A stretch of 62,560 nt of DNA from Hyphomicrobiales bacterium (GCA_900474095.1 UCOA01000080.1:1-62560); one strand, 5' to 3'. Shown: positions 35,759 to 45,383, counted from the stretch's first letter. Notes: generated from the sequence alone by a model not told the origin. A program made the numbers and translations.

Positions 35759-36277
35759 TTGACCGACAATCAGATGCAGAGAGCGCTTGAACAGTTCAAA
35801 AGTTTGGCCCCGATCATGCCGCGCGAGATGATCGGACTGTGGAGCGGTCGTGGCATTCCCTCCGGCCATCCGCTCGACGGCGTGCTGGAAAACCTTGGTT
35901 GGTTTGGCAAGCGGTTTACCCGCGAAATGCGCGCTGATCCGCTACTGTTTCGGTGGAACGAGCGGCGGCTGATTCCGATTGACCCGGCCAGGATACCTCT
36001 TCGCCTGGCCCTGCGTTTCCACAGTGTCGGGAGGACGCGCACCGCGCGAAACGTGTTTTCGTATCTTCAGCGTGGCCTTCGGGCGAAAGGCACGGTGGCT
36101 TCCTTGAAAATCATGCCATTCCAGGGTGTGGCGAGTGCCGCGATGGCGTATGACGATCAGCCCATTGTCGACCATTTTCGCAGACTTGATGATCGCAGGA
36201 TCATGGGTGCTATGGCGATCCAGGGAGACGATCGGATCTATTTCTTCGAACTCGCACGGGTGGATGAGCACTCTTGA
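35759..36277 (+). CDS. GXWXG / DUF4334 domain protein
   Basis: 172 residues from TTG 35759 (AGGAG ten bases upstream; ATG 35774 is an alternative). The N-terminal GXWXG domain is seen as MIGLWSGRGIPSGHPLDGVL and LGWFGKRF; the C-terminal DUF4334 part contains MPFQGVASAAMAYDDQPIVD, HFRRLDDRRIMGAMAIQGD and YFFELARV. Such proteins are short, soluble and of unknown function. It follows the AttH-like gene by 200 bp and is probably separate. Confidence 0.88.
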   Translation: MTDNQMQRALEQFKSLAPIMPREMIGLWSGRGIPSGHPLDGVLENLGWFGKRFTREMRADPLLFRWNERRLIPIDPARIPLRLALRFHSVGRTRTARNVFSYLQRGLRAKGTVASLKIMPFQGVASAAMAYDDQPIVDHFRRLDDRRIMGAMAIQGDDRIYFFELARVDEHS

Positions 36278-36963
36278 TATCCGCTGCGCGCAGTTGAAGC
36301 TGCTTTCGAACTGCAGACCAAAATCGCCTTGCGAAGGCTATATGGCCGAAGCCATGAACATTAGCGATATTTACGCGATCTCGCCAAAAGGCCTGCAAGC
36401 CGTGCGAAGCGCCGGTCGCAAAGACCACATCCGCTGTCAGGTCCTTTACCGCCTAGTTTCCAATCACAATCAAACAGCCGCGCATTCCGTGGTCGGTTTT
36501 TTCTGGGGAATGAATGCGTCGTTATGCGCGCATCGGCTCCTTGCTCCCACTATCTCTCAAGTGCCCGATTTATTCTCTTTGGCCGGTTCAATTCGCTTTT
36601 TCGACTCGGAACCTTCAGTCCTGCCAGCCGGTTGTTATTGTGAAGCTGGAGTAACTAGCTATGCCGAAGCAAATTGATGCCCCATCCCAGAGGGTCGATC
36701 CTAGAGAGCAGCCTGACCGCCGTCCCGATCACCATAAAGTGCCACGGGAGGCTGACGATCTACATCCGTGCCGAGACACAAGAGAATCGCCGTCGCCGAA
36801 CCCAAATGGTGATCCTGTCGATGCGCCTTGGCCGCGTCCAGCCTCCGCAAAGAAGTCTGGCGGCGGTGGCCGACGCTAGGCCGATAGATGTGCTGCAGTA
36901 GACCAACAGCGGGGCGGTGTCAGGAAGTCGTTAACATCTGGCGCAGTGTGTTGCGGCGTGCGC
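36278..36963. other. 690-bp stretch without a supported gene
   Basis: The longest frame from an ATG (36345-36677, starting MAEAMNISDIYAISPKGLQ) has only a poor ribosome-binding site, and its composition is not protein-like towards the end. Nothing else was recognised. Confidence 0.35.
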
Positions 36964-37161
36964 TCACGATAACAAAAAAAGTGCCGTGCGAAGTTCTGGC
37001 AGCAGTTTTGGGATACTTGGCAGATCGGGGTTGGGTTCCGGTTTGTCACCAGGGACGGGATCCGGATCCGGTTTGTCAGGGCTCGGGTCAGGCTGCCCGA
37101 TGGGCGGAACTGGTGGGATTGGGCTGGGAATATCGGGTCCTGGATTGACGGGGATCGACAT
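36964..37161 (-). CDS. Proline-rich small protein (65 aa)
   Basis: ATG 37161 is preceded by AAGGAG at eight bases. The product MSIPVNPGPDIPSPIPPVPP continues with repeated PDP/KPD/PEP units to about residue 48 and a short hydrophobic end. Low-complexity Pro/Asp-rich proteins of this sort are common on rhizobial replicons and probably unstructured. A longer frame from 37290 is not favoured. Function unknown. Confidence 0.6.
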   Translation of the reverse strand: MSIPVNPGPDIPSPIPPVPPIGQPDPSPDKPDPDPVPGDKPEPNPDLPSIPKLLPELRTALFLLS

Positions 37162-37555
37162 GGTTATTTCTCCTTGCTGGTTCGCATTCAATTCTCTGGG
37201 CGCTCTATTGTTCCGGCCCGCTCCGCACCTGCGAGTACTGCGACAAGCCTCATCCCGAGTGCAGGTGATTGAATGTTGGAATTTGTTCACGGTTTTGGGA
37301 CGAAGAAGAAAGGAGGCATGTGCCGTCCTCTCTCATCAAACAGCACGGCTTGGCTTCTGTTCGCCTCGGGATTCCGGCCTGCTCAGCCACCGCTGCGAAC
37401 ACGATTTGCCGCGGCCGCCGGCCAGAAGGGGTCGGACGCTGGCGAACCGCTTATCGTTTCCAGGCGGCTCTTTCTTTTGCTCCTAGTCGTTGAATGCTTT
37501 GACTAGGCGACGTCTTCTTCTCCGCCTCAAGAAATGGGTCGCCTGTCGCTCGATG
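37162..37555. other. Intergenic region, no gene seen
   Basis: About 390 bp between the proline-rich gene and the sugar ABC operon. Plus-strand frames to 37486-37506 lack support. No terminator with T tract was seen for the ABC operon ending at 37556. Confidence 0.35.
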
Positions 37556-38620
37556 TCAAACCGGTTCACGGACATGCGCGCCAGCAATGAGCTTCTGTCG
37601 CTCCGTCTCGAACACAAGCGAATTCTCTGACAGGAAACCGATCTTTACCTGCTCGCCTGTCGAGTGCCCGGCGGATGAACCCTGTTCAAGCACGCGAACG
37701 GCGCCCATGCCGGTTTCCACGACATAGAGAATTTCGCGGCCCATCGGCTCGATCTGCGCGATACGGCCGGCAAAGCCGGTATCCCCGATCCTGAGGTGCT
37801 CCGGCCTCAGCCCGACAGTCAGCGACCCCGACGCGCCCTCGACCGGAAATCTGGCGCCATTCACGGTGACCATCCCGTCCTCGGCTTCGCCGGCAACGAG
37901 GTTGATGGGCGGCGAGCCAATGAAGCCTGCTACGAACAGGCTCGAGGGCCTGAGATAGAGGTCGTCCGGCGTCCCAACCTGCTCGATCCGGCCGGCACGC
38001 ATGCAGATGATACGGTCAGCCATTGTGGTCGCCTCGATTTGGTCATGCGTCACGAGGACGGTCGTCACGCCGAGTTGAGCGTGCAGCGACTTGATCTCGG
38101 TCCGCATCGAAAGGCGAAGCGAAGCGTCGAGGTTGGAAAGCGGCTCGTCGAGAAGCAACAGCTGCGGTTCCTTCACAAGGGCGCGTGCAAGGGCGACGCG
38201 CTGCTGCTGGCCGCCGGAAAGTTCGCTGGGGCGACGGTCCAGCAGTTCCGCGACCCGGACAAGGTCCGCAGCGGCCGTCACCCGGGCGAGAGCTTCGTCG
38301 CGCGGCGTTTTCTTGAAGCGCAGCGGAAACAGGATGTTGTCGCGCACGCTCATGTGCGGGTAGAGCGCGTAGGATTGAAAGACGACGCCGACATTGCGGT
38401 CGCGTGTCTCTACCTCGTTGACGACATGGCCGTCAAACAGGAGCTCGCCGCCACTCGGAACGTAGATGCCGGCGAGCATGAACAGGCTCGTCGACTTGCC
38501 GCAACCGGAGGGGCCGAGAAGTGCCACGAACTCGCCGTCTTCAATGACGAGATTCAGGTCCGGGATGACCTCGACGGCGCCGAAGCGCTTCACCACGTTG
38601 CGGAATTCGATTTTCGCCAT
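37556..38620 (-). CDS. Sugar ABC transporter ATPase, UgpC/MalK type
   Basis: 354 residues from ATG 38620, where AAGGGG of the upstream permease end serves as ribosome-binding site. Walker [18 protein letters not shown]-loop VVFQSYALYPHM, signature LSGGQQQRVALARALV, Walker B LLLLDEPLSNLD, H-loop VLVTHDQIEA. The C-terminal TOBE/OB regulatory domain includes TVGLRPEHLRIGD and IEPMGREILYVVE, typical of carbohydrate importers (CUT1). Last gene of the operon SBP-permease-permease-ATPase. Confidence 0.95.
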   Translation of the reverse strand: MAKIEFRNVVKRFGAVEVIPDLNLVIEDGEFVALLGPSGCGKSTSLFMLAGIYVPSGGELLFDGHVVNEVETRDRNVGVVFQSYALYPHMSVRDNILFPLRFKKTPRDEALARVTAAADLVRVAELLDRRPSELSGGQQQRVALARALVKEPQLLLLDEPLSNLDASLRLSMRTEIKSLHAQLGVTTVLVTHDQIEATTMADRIICMRAGRIEQVGTPDDLYLRPSSLFVAGFIGSPPINLVAGEAEDGMVTVNGARFPVEGASGSLTVGLRPEHLRIGDTGFAGRIAQIEPMGREILYVVETGMGAVRVLEQGSSAGHSTGEQVKIGFLSENSLVFETERQKLIAGAHVREPV

Positions 38621-38625
38621 CGTCG

Positions 38626-39726
38626 TCACCCCTTCACGCCGCCGATCGACATTTGCATGAGATAGCGCTGCGCAGCCATGTAGAGGATGAGACTGGGGAC
38701 AAGGTAGAAGACGCCGACCGCAGATACGACACCGTAGTCGACACCCATGACGTCATCGCGCACCCAGTACATATAAAGGCTCATTGTCCAGTTGCTGTTT
38801 CTGATCAGGAAAGTGAACACGAAGATGTATTCCTCCCAGCCGCGGATGAAGGTGAAGACTGCGATGGCGAGGATGCCGTTCCTCACCTGCGGCAGCACCA
38901 CGCTGACGAATGCCTGCCGCCGTGACGCGCCGTCAGTCAGCGCACTCATCTCGATGTCCCATGGCACTGCGTCGAAGAAACCCTTCATGATGAAAATCGC
39001 AAAGGGCAGCTCGAAGGCGACAAGCACTAGGATGACACCGAAAAGTGTGTCGAGGAGACCGATCCAGTAGAGCATCAGGAACATCGGCACGATCAGTGTC
39101 AGCACGGGGAAGGCGTGAAGGACCAGGAGCGAGCGTAGCATCGAGGAGCGGCCGGGGAACTGGAAGCGCGACAGGTAGTAGGCTGCCAATGAGGCGACGG
39201 TGACGACGATGGCGGTTTGTGCGCCGGCGATCAGGATCGAGTTGGCAAAGGCATGCCAGACGTTGGGAAACTGCACCGCGCCTTTGACTTCGCCGATCCG
39301 AGACCGCACCACCGATGCAAAGTCGGGCTCCCACAGGAAGATGAAATTGCCGAGGTGAAGGTCCGGGCCGACCAGCAGGGCGAAGGCGAAGACACCGATC
39401 GCGGCGACTGCCGCAATGCCGATCCATGACTGACGCCGGCTTTGTGCGAGCGCGACAGTGAGCCAGAAGGCGACGACAACCGGCATGATCACTGCCATCG
39501 AGCGCCACAGAACGGCTGTTTCTGCGACGCCCGCTCTCGCCGAAAAAGCGATCGTGACGAGCCAAAAATAGGGCAGGATGATCGGCAGCGACACGGCGAT
39601 GAGAAAGGCGTAGAGGACGACAGCCTTGGTGCGCCGGACGGCCCGTGCCCGCACAGCCAATGCATCCCAATCGGCGGCGCGATCGAATGCCGCCGTGGAA
39701 GCCGTGTTGATCGCTTGCGCGGCCAT
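38626..39726 (-). CDS. Sugar ABC transporter permease (MalG/UgpE-like)
   Basis: 366 residues from ATG 39726, one base after the stop of the first permease. Six or more membrane helices, with an unusually large N-terminal insertion: two extra segments (VVAFWLTVALAQ and IGIAAVAAIGVFAFALLVG) before the core. The EAA loop is EMSALTDGASRRQAFVSVVLP, contacting the ATPase. CUT1 family MalG-type. The extra N-terminal segment between residues about 80 and 150 makes it longer than the usual 280 residues. Confidence 0.93.
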   Translation of the reverse strand: MAAQAINTASTAAFDRAADWDALAVRARAVRRTKAVVLYAFLIAVSLPIILPYFWLVTIAFSARAGVAETAVLWRSMAVIMPVVVAFWLTVALAQSRRQSWIGIAAVAAIGVFAFALLVGPDLHLGNFIFLWEPDFASVVRSRIGEVKGAVQFPNVWHAFANSILIAGAQTAIVVTVASLAAYYLSRFQFPGRSSMLRSLLVLHAFPVLTLIVPMFLMLYWIGLLDTLFGVILVLVAFELPFAIFIMKGFFDAVPWDIEMSALTDGASRRQAFVSVVLPQVRNGILAIAVFTFIRGWEEYIFVFTFLIRNSNWTMSLYMYWVRDDVMGVDYGVVSAVGVFYLVPSLILYMAAQRYLMQMSIGGVKG

Positions 39727-39727
39727 C

Positions 39728-40681
39728 TCAATGCACCTCGATACGAGGGCGCTGCAGCAAGCGTTCCATATCGAAGAAGCGCCAGCCAAGCAGCGCGACG
39801 ACGACGCCGATGACGATCAGAAAAAGCGCCAGCGCGGCTCCATAACCGTATTGTCCGCTCTCGAAGGCGCGTCGGTACACGTAAAGCGCATAGACGGTCG
39901 TATCGTAGAACGGACCGCCCTTGGTGAGAAGCAGGATGTATTCGAAGCTGACCAGCAGCGAGAGTGTCTGGTAGATCGTCACAAAGCTGATCGGCCAACG
40001 CAGTGCCGGAAGGGTAATGAAGCGGATCTTTGCAAACGTTCCGGCGCCGTCCACTGCCGCGGCGTGATACAGGTGCTCGGGGATGCTGCGGATCGCGGCA
40101 GTGAAGATGATCATGCCCATCGAAGCGCCGATGAAGCCGTTCGAGATGATGATGAGCGCTATCGGCGCCGAGGTCAGCAGGTCGAGCGGCGCGTCGAGGC
40201 CGAACGCCTGCATGAGGACCTGGTTTATGAGGCCGGCTTCGGTGGGGCTCACCGCCCATAGCCAAAGTAGGATGTAAAGGACGGACGGGCTCATCCGCGG
40301 CAGCAGCCACACGCCCCGGAAGAAGCTGCCGGACGCGTTCCTGATCGCCGTAGTGGCGACGGCGAGGATCAGGCCAAAGGTTACGTTGAAGATCGCCAGC
40401 GTGCCAAAGACGTAGATGAAGGTCAGCCCTATGACCTGCGACAAGCGGCGATCAGTTCGAAAGACCTTCTCGTACTGCTCGGTGGTGAACTCGCTGATGC
40501 GGAGCGAGCGGCTGAGGTCAGTGAATGACACTGCGACATCGATGACCACGGGGACAACGAAGAAAAGGACCGTCAGGATGATCGCCGGTCCGAGAAAGAT
40601 CACAAAATTCGTGCGCCTGCGCGCCACCGAGCCCGCATGGCCGCGCCTCTCGATCGTGAGTTCATCTGCTATCGTCGTCAT
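39728..40681 (-). CDS. Sugar ABC transporter permease (MalF/UgpA-like)
   Basis: 317 residues with six predicted membrane helices (first NFVIFLGPAIILTVLFFVVP, about 26-45). EAA loop: HLYHAAAVDGAGTFAKIRFI, the conserved coupling motif. It is the first permease after the solute-binding protein gene (73 bp gap) and one base from the second permease. Substrate class is inferred as a carbohydrate from family membership. Confidence 0.94.
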   Translation of the reverse strand: MTTIADELTIERRGHAGSVARRRTNFVIFLGPAIILTVLFFVVPVVIDVAVSFTDLSRSLRISEFTTEQYEKVFRTDRRLSQVIGLTFIYVFGTLAIFNVTFGLILAVATTAIRNASGSFFRGVWLLPRMSPSVLYILLWLWAVSPTEAGLINQVLMQAFGLDAPLDLLTSAPIALIIISNGFIGASMGMIIFTAAIRSIPEHLYHAAAVDGAGTFAKIRFITLPALRWPISFVTIYQTLSLLVSFEYILLLTKGGPFYDTTVYALYVYRRAFESGQYGYGAALALFLIVIGVVVALLGWRFFDMERLLQRPRIEVH

Positions 40682-40754
40682 CGTTGGCTCGCCAGGCAGA
40701 CTTCGCAGTCGCCGACCCAGCGCGCCAGGTCGACGGTCGCGATTGAGATTGGAC

Positions 40755-42128
40755 CTATTTGACGATCACGTCCTCGAGGGTGGACGACGCCTCCTCGATG
40801 ACGAAATCAGCTGCTTTCTGCGCCGACAACCGCCCCGATTCTATGCCTTGAATTCCAGCATAGATGATGCCGTTGAGCTCCGCGAACTGCGAGTTGTTGG
40901 GCAGGAACTTGGTGATCTTGAGCAGTTCGGTCGCTCTGGCGAGCGGCCAGGCCTTGATATAGCGTGGGTCTTCCAGTTGCTCCGGCTTGATGCCGAGATG
41001 CGTCGTTGTAACCGCGTGATCGGTGTTGAGGTCTGCCGCCGAGGCGTGGCCAACCAGGCGGGCTGCGAGTTCCGGCTCCTTCGTGTCGGCAGCAATAGCA
41101 TAAACGATCGGATGGGTCAGACTGACCGGCGATCCGCCTTTCTTCGGTGCCGGCCCTGCGATCCAGCCCCAATCCGCGAAAAATGCCTTTTCGTCCTGCG
41201 GCAGCCCGTAGGTCGGGAACCCGACGCTGCCGAGATCCCAGATGCCGTACATAAAGAACGCCGCGTTGCCAGTGTAGAATTCCTTGCGCAGCGCATCGAA
41301 TTCCATGGCCGTGTTGTTGGCCGGGATGACTCCTTCCTTCGCCCCGCGCTCGAACCAACCGAACGCGGCAGCGAGCTTGTCGCGCTCGAGGAGCAGTTTA
41401 CCGGTTTCCGGATCAACGAAGTCGCTGCCGTAGGCCTGGAAGACCATGATATAGTCCGGCCCCTTGTTCGGACGGTGAAGCACACCGTATTGCGCCTTTG
41501 TCTTATCGACGACCTGCTTGGCGATCTCCAGCACCTCGTCCATCGTCAGGTCACCCGACAACGCCCGCTCTGGCATGGCGTCGACGAAGGCGGCGTCGTA
41601 GCCGGCCTCGCGCAGGAGCTTCTTGTTGTAGAAGAACATCCTCGCCTCGGCGTCTTGAGGAATTGCATAGGTACCGTCGGGACACTTCGCCGATGACCAA
41701 AGCGAGGGAAAGATCGTGCCGAAGTGCTGAGGGTACTTGGCGATATAGTCGTCAAGCTTGAGAACGAAGCCATCCTCCTGGAAGGCGCAGATCCATTCGT
41801 GCGCGGCGATGAATATATCGGGACCTTCGCCGATGCCGAACACCTTGAGAAGTTGTAGTGCGTCATCGTCGAAGCCCTTCGCGGGGCTCTCGCGCACAAC
41901 AACCTCGACGCGCTTGGAGGTGCCTTCGGCCGCAAGTTCCTTGTTCAGCCGCTCGGCAGCCTTGATCAAATTGCCGGGCCGCAGCGGCCCCGAGGGATCC
42001 TGACGCGACCAGAGCTCGAGCTTCACGGTCTCTTGCGCGAATAGTGGCGTCGCAGCAAGGAAGACCGCGCTGCCGCCGATCAATGCCGCGCTCAGAAGCG
42101 CAGCAGTTCCGATTTTCCAGTGAAACAT
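40755..42128 (-). CDS. Extracellular solute-binding protein, family 1 (sugar)
   Basis: 457 residues with a signal peptide (LLSAALIGGSAVFLAATPLFA, cut near FAQE). Family-1 features: VKLELWSRQDPSGPL, GPDIFIAAHEWICAFQEDGF, DDYIAKYP, YAIPQDAEARMFFYNKKLLR, AAFFMYGIWDLGSVGF and GSPVSLTHPIVYAIAADTKE. It resembles maltose/multiple-sugar binding proteins (CUT1) and leads its operon. A divergent LacI regulator with an operator-like inverted repeat lies between the start codons, so induction by the substrate is expected. Sulfatase nearby suggests a sulfated sugar; that is inference. Confidence 0.94.
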   Translation of the reverse strand: MFHWKIGTAALLSAALIGGSAVFLAATPLFAQETVKLELWSRQDPSGPLRPGNLIKAAERLNKELAAEGTSKRVEVVVRESPAKGFDDDALQLLKVFGIGEGPDIFIAAHEWICAFQEDGFVLKLDDYIAKYPQHFGTIFPSLWSSAKCPDGTYAIPQDAEARMFFYNKKLLREAGYDAAFVDAMPERALSGDLTMDEVLEIAKQVVDKTKAQYGVLHRPNKGPDYIMVFQAYGSDFVDPETGKLLLERDKLAAAFGWFERGAKEGVIPANNTAMEFDALRKEFYTGNAAFFMYGIWDLGSVGFPTYGLPQDEKAFFADWGWIAGPAPKKGGSPVSLTHPIVYAIAADTKEPELAARLVGHASAADLNTDHAVTTTHLGIKPEQLEDPRYIKAWPLARATELLKITKFLPNNSQFAELNGIIYAGIQGIESGRLSAQKAADFVIEEASSTLEDVIVK

Positions 42129-42177
42129 TTTGATTTCCTCCCAGCCGCGACACTTTTTTTATCGTGTCGTCATTGAT

Positions 42178-42197
42178 TGTTGCAATGCTGTGCAACA
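42178..42197. promoter_or_regulatory. Inverted repeat between divergent SBP and LacI genes
   Basis: TGTTGCA-ATGCTG-TGCAACA is a perfect 7-bp inverted repeat, nested within a second pair, ATCGTGT (42161-42167) and ACACGAT (42195-42201). It sits 50 bp upstream of the SBP ATG and just ahead of the LacI gene, the usual place for a LacI-family operator controlling both. Confidence 0.65.
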
Positions 42198-42241
42198 CGA
42201 TTATGAATGCGTTTCGGGGAATGTCCAGCGGAGTCGAGCCG

Positions 42242-43312
42242 GTGTCAGATACCAGAGACCGCAACCAAGGCCGCTTCGTGAGCGCCCAGGCAGTCGCCGA
42301 GCGCGCGGGGGTGTCCCGGTCGGCGGTTTCGCGGGCCTTCACTCCTGGCGCAAGCATCGCACCAAAAACGCTGGTGCGGGTGCGAGAGGCAGCCGCGGCG
42401 CTCGGATACCAGGTCAACGATCTTGCCCGCGGACTTCTCGCCAATCGGAGCCGGCTGATCGGGCTCGTGACCTCCGACGCCGATGCTCCATTCCGGGCCC
42501 AGATGGTTGCCGCCATCTCGCACGCCTTGATCGAGCGCTCCAACATCCCGGCGATCATCAACATTGGCGCAACAGCGGACGATGTTGCGCATGCCAGCCG
42601 CCAGTTGTTGCGCTATCGGGCGGAGGCGACTGTCTTCCTCTCGGGCTCGCCGCCGGCCAGTCTTGTCGAGCTCACGCGGCGAAACGGACAGCCGCTGATC
42701 CTCGTCAATCGAGCCGAGACCGGTCTCGACAGCGTCCATTGCGATGACAAGGACGGCGCACAGCAGGCCTTTGAGGCCCTACGCCTGGCAGGAGCCTCTC
42801 GTTTCGCCGTGGTCAACAGGGCGAATCCGAGCCTGAGCCTCTCTTCCCGCGAGCAAGCCTTCGTTGAATTCGCCGCCGCATCCGGATTCGAGACGAGGAT
42901 CGTCCGGGCCGGCCGCGCCGACTATGATGGCGGGAAAGAGGCGGCTCGACAGCTGCTGACGAGCGGCCCGGCGCCCGACGCAGTCTTTTGCGTGAATGAT
43001 CTTATGGCGTTTGGCACCCTCGATCACCTTCGCGGCGCGGGCCTGCACGTCCCCAACGACGTGTCGGTCATAGGCTTCGACGATGTGCCAATAGCCGCAT
43101 GGTCCTCCTACCGCTTGACCACTCTGCGGCAAGATCCCCGGCGGATCGCCCGGGATGTCGTATCGATTCTCGACCGGCGCCTCGCCGAACCCGACGCGCC
43201 GCCGATTTCGGTGTATTTCCCGGTCGAACTCGTTGTTCGCGAAACGGTCAGTGTGCCCGGTAGACAGCCGACTGATGGAGGATCAACTCGACGATGGCCT
43301 TCAGCTTCGTAG
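42242..43312 (+). CDS. LacI-family transcriptional regulator
   Basis: 356 residues from GTG 42242, chosen because GGAG lies eight bases upstream; ATG 42203 and 42221 give longer N-termini. HTH: FVSAQAVAERAGVSRSAVSR, with hinge helix VNDLARGLLANRSRLIGLV. The sugar-binding core has PAIINIGATADDVA, FCVNDLMAFGTLDHLRGAGL and VIGFDDVPIAAW. The HTH lacks the usual YxPN/A second part in standard form (GASIAPKTLVRVREAAAALG) but the spacing is normal. Divergent from the sugar ABC operon that it probably represses. Confidence 0.93.
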   Translation: MSDTRDRNQGRFVSAQAVAERAGVSRSAVSRAFTPGASIAPKTLVRVREAAAALGYQVNDLARGLLANRSRLIGLVTSDADAPFRAQMVAAISHALIERSNIPAIINIGATADDVAHASRQLLRYRAEATVFLSGSPPASLVELTRRNGQPLILVNRAETGLDSVHCDDKDGAQQAFEALRLAGASRFAVVNRANPSLSLSSREQAFVEFAAASGFETRIVRAGRADYDGGKEAARQLLTSGPAPDAVFCVNDLMAFGTLDHLRGAGLHVPNDVSVIGFDDVPIAAWSSYRLTTLRQDPRRIARDVVSILDRRLAEPDAPPISVYFPVELVVRETVSVPGRQPTDGGSTRRWPSAS

Positions 43313-43745
43313 CCCGCCAAGCTGGACGTTTCGGCCGCGGCGGATGAGGCATCGGAGTTCTAGGTTTGGTCGTCGACCGCGAACTGCCGCTTGGGATTGT
43401 CAATCCACTTGCGGCGGCGTTCTTTTTGGCGAAAATAAGCGTGTACGCCGTTCTGAACGGTCGGCCGACTAACGTCAGCGGGGAAAGCGGACGGGAAGGG
43501 GTCCTGTGCCGGCTATCTGCGGCCGGTTTCCGAGCGCCCCGTTGCTTTCCGGTGGCGGCGGCGGTGCGCTTCGAAGGCCAGCGCCACATGAGGTGTGCGA
43601 CGCGGCGGCAGGACGGGTCCACGAAGCAAGAGGTTGGACCACGATCTGAGGCATGGCCAACGGTAGCGAGATCCTCGCTGTAAGGGACGGGTATCGACAC
43701 TGTATGCTGCATTAGCAGCTCTGACTGAGAGGCAGGCGAGGCTCG
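43313..43745. other. Region between LacI and sulfatase genes, no gene seen
   Basis: 430 bp. Frames on both strands lack ribosome-binding sites. A minus-strand stretch (KERRRKWIDNPKRQFAVDDQ, around 43360-43430) has the look of a coding remnant but I could not assign it. Sulfatase transcription may start here. Confidence 0.35.
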
Positions 43746-45263
43746 ATGAAGACCGTCTTTGTACTCTTTGATTCGCTCAACCGCCACGTCCTTGCCCCGT
43801 ACGGGGGAAAGCGGGTGCCCACGCCCAATTTCTCCCGTTTGGCCGAGCGCACCGCCACATTCGAGCGCCACTATGTCGGCAGCCTGCCCTGCATGCCGGC
43901 GCGCCGCGACTTGCAGACCGGCCGGCTCAGCTTTCTCCACCGGAGCTGGGGGCCGCTTGAGCCATTCGACAACTCCTTTCCGGAGCTGCTGCGCCAGGCC
44001 GGCTCTTACAGCCACCTCGTCACCGACCATTTCCACTATTTCGAGGACGGCGGCGCCACGTATCACACCCGGTATGACAGCTACGACTTCATCCGTGGGC
44101 AGGAGGGCGACCCTTGGAAAGCCTTGGTGCAGCCGCCATGGGAGCGCCTGCGCCAGATGTATCACGAGCGGCAATTCAGCCAGTCAGCACGCGACAAGTT
44201 TCGCCGTAACATCGTCAACCGCGAATTCATCAAGGACGAGAGCGAGTTCCCGTCGGTGCGCTGCTTCGACACCGGACTGGAGTTCCTCGAGCGAAATCGG
44301 GCCGCGGACAACTGGTTCCTGCAGATCGAGACGTTCGACCCGCATGAACCCTTCACCGCGCCCGAGCGGTTTCGCGAGGAATTCAGGACGGGCTGGAACG
44401 GTCCGGTTCGCGACTGGCCGCGCTACGGCCGCGTCGACGAGTTGCCGGAAGAGTGCGAGGAACTGCGCGCCAACTACTACGCCCTCGTCGCGCTTTGCGA
44501 TTTCCTTATCGGGCAGCTTCTCGATTATTTCGATGCTAACGATCTTTGGCGCGACACCGCGCTCGTTGTCACTACCGATCACGGCTTTCTTCTCGGCGAG
44601 CACGATTTCTGGGCGAAGAATCGCATGAACATGTACGAGGAAATCGTGCATGTCCCGCTCTTCGTGCATGATCCGCGCCGGCCAGCAAGCGCTGGCCTGC
44701 GGCGGTCGGCTCTAACCCAGACCATCGATCTCGCACCGACGTTCCTAGATCTGTTCGACGTGCCAGCCGTTGGTGAGATGCAAGGGCATTCTCTCTTACC
44801 GTTGCTCGACACCGATCGCTCGCTGCGGCAGGGGGCGCTGTTCGGCTATTTCGGCGGTGCGATCAATGTGACGGACGGGCGCTATACCTATCACCGATTC
44901 CCGCCCGACCCTCGCTCCCAGGAACTTTATCAATATACGCTGATGCCGACGCACATCTGGGAGCCGTTCACGCCGGAGGAACTCGCCGGAGCCTCGCTTG
45001 AACAGCCCATGCCCTTCACGAAGGGAGCGCCGGTCCTCAAGGTGCCGGTGATTGAGAGATCGCCCATCTTTGACAATTACGGTCCCGGCGCGCTCCTTGA
45101 GAATGAAACACGGCTGTACGATCTCGCAGAGGACCCCGGACAGAATCTGCCCCTTGTCTCCCCGGAGATCGAGCAAGCTATGACGCGTCTCATGCATGAT
45201 CTCATGCGCGCCAATGATGCCCCGCCCGAAGCCTACACACGTATTGCGGATAGAGCTAAATAG
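43746..45263 (+). CDS. Type I (formylglycine) sulfatase
   Basis: 505 residues, cytoplasmic by lack of a signal peptide. Metal-binding start KTVFVLFDSLNRHVLAPYGG, then the modification motif C-x-P-x-R at residues 49-53 (LPCMPARRDLQTGR), whose Cys must be turned into formylglycine. FDPHEPF and VVTTDHGFLLGEHDFWAKNR supply further Asp/His/Lys metal and sulfate ligands. The C-terminal part ends with the small domain RLYDLAEDPGQNLPLVS. It resembles choline-sulfatase/arylsulfatase and phosphonate monoester hydrolase groups; the specific ester is unknown. It follows the LacI gene and adjoins a sugar ABC importer. Confidence 0.9.
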   Translation: MKTVFVLFDSLNRHVLAPYGGKRVPTPNFSRLAERTATFERHYVGSLPCMPARRDLQTGRLSFLHRSWGPLEPFDNSFPELLRQAGSYSHLVTDHFHYFEDGGATYHTRYDSYDFIRGQEGDPWKALVQPPWERLRQMYHERQFSQSARDKFRRNIVNREFIKDESEFPSVRCFDTGLEFLERNRAADNWFLQIETFDPHEPFTAPERFREEFRTGWNGPVRDWPRYGRVDELPEECEELRANYYALVALCDFLIGQLLDYFDANDLWRDTALVVTTDHGFLLGEHDFWAKNRMNMYEEIVHVPLFVHDPRRPASAGLRRSALTQTIDLAPTFLDLFDVPAVGEMQGHSLLPLLDTDRSLRQGALFGYFGGAINVTDGRYTYHRFPPDPRSQELYQYTLMPTHIWEPFTPEELAGASLEQPMPFTKGAPVLKVPVIERSPIFDNYGPGALLENETRLYDLAEDPGQNLPLVSPEIEQAMTRLMHDLMRANDAPPEAYTRIADRAK

Positions 45264-45383
45264 CCCTTTGGCAAAAAGAAAAAGGCACGAAACCGTGGAT
45301 CTTCAAGCAGTTGGCCCTTCATCTGGTGGTCACGCCAAAGGCGATATCCCGGCCTGGGCCGTTGTTCCATCGCAACCTCTCGG

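Noticed and set aside
36345-36677. Frame starting MAEAMNISDIYAISPKG
   Set aside because: Weak ribosome-binding site, no family, and composition drifting toward the 3' end.
40416-41696. 426-codon plus-strand frame opposite the sugar-binding protein and permease genes
   Set aside because: It is the shadow of two clear genes on the minus strand and contains no family motif.
43248-44174. 308-codon minus-strand frame near the sulfatase start
   Set aside because: It overlaps the conserved sulfatase N-terminus and the LacI end; the remainder (43313-43745) has no recognisable product.
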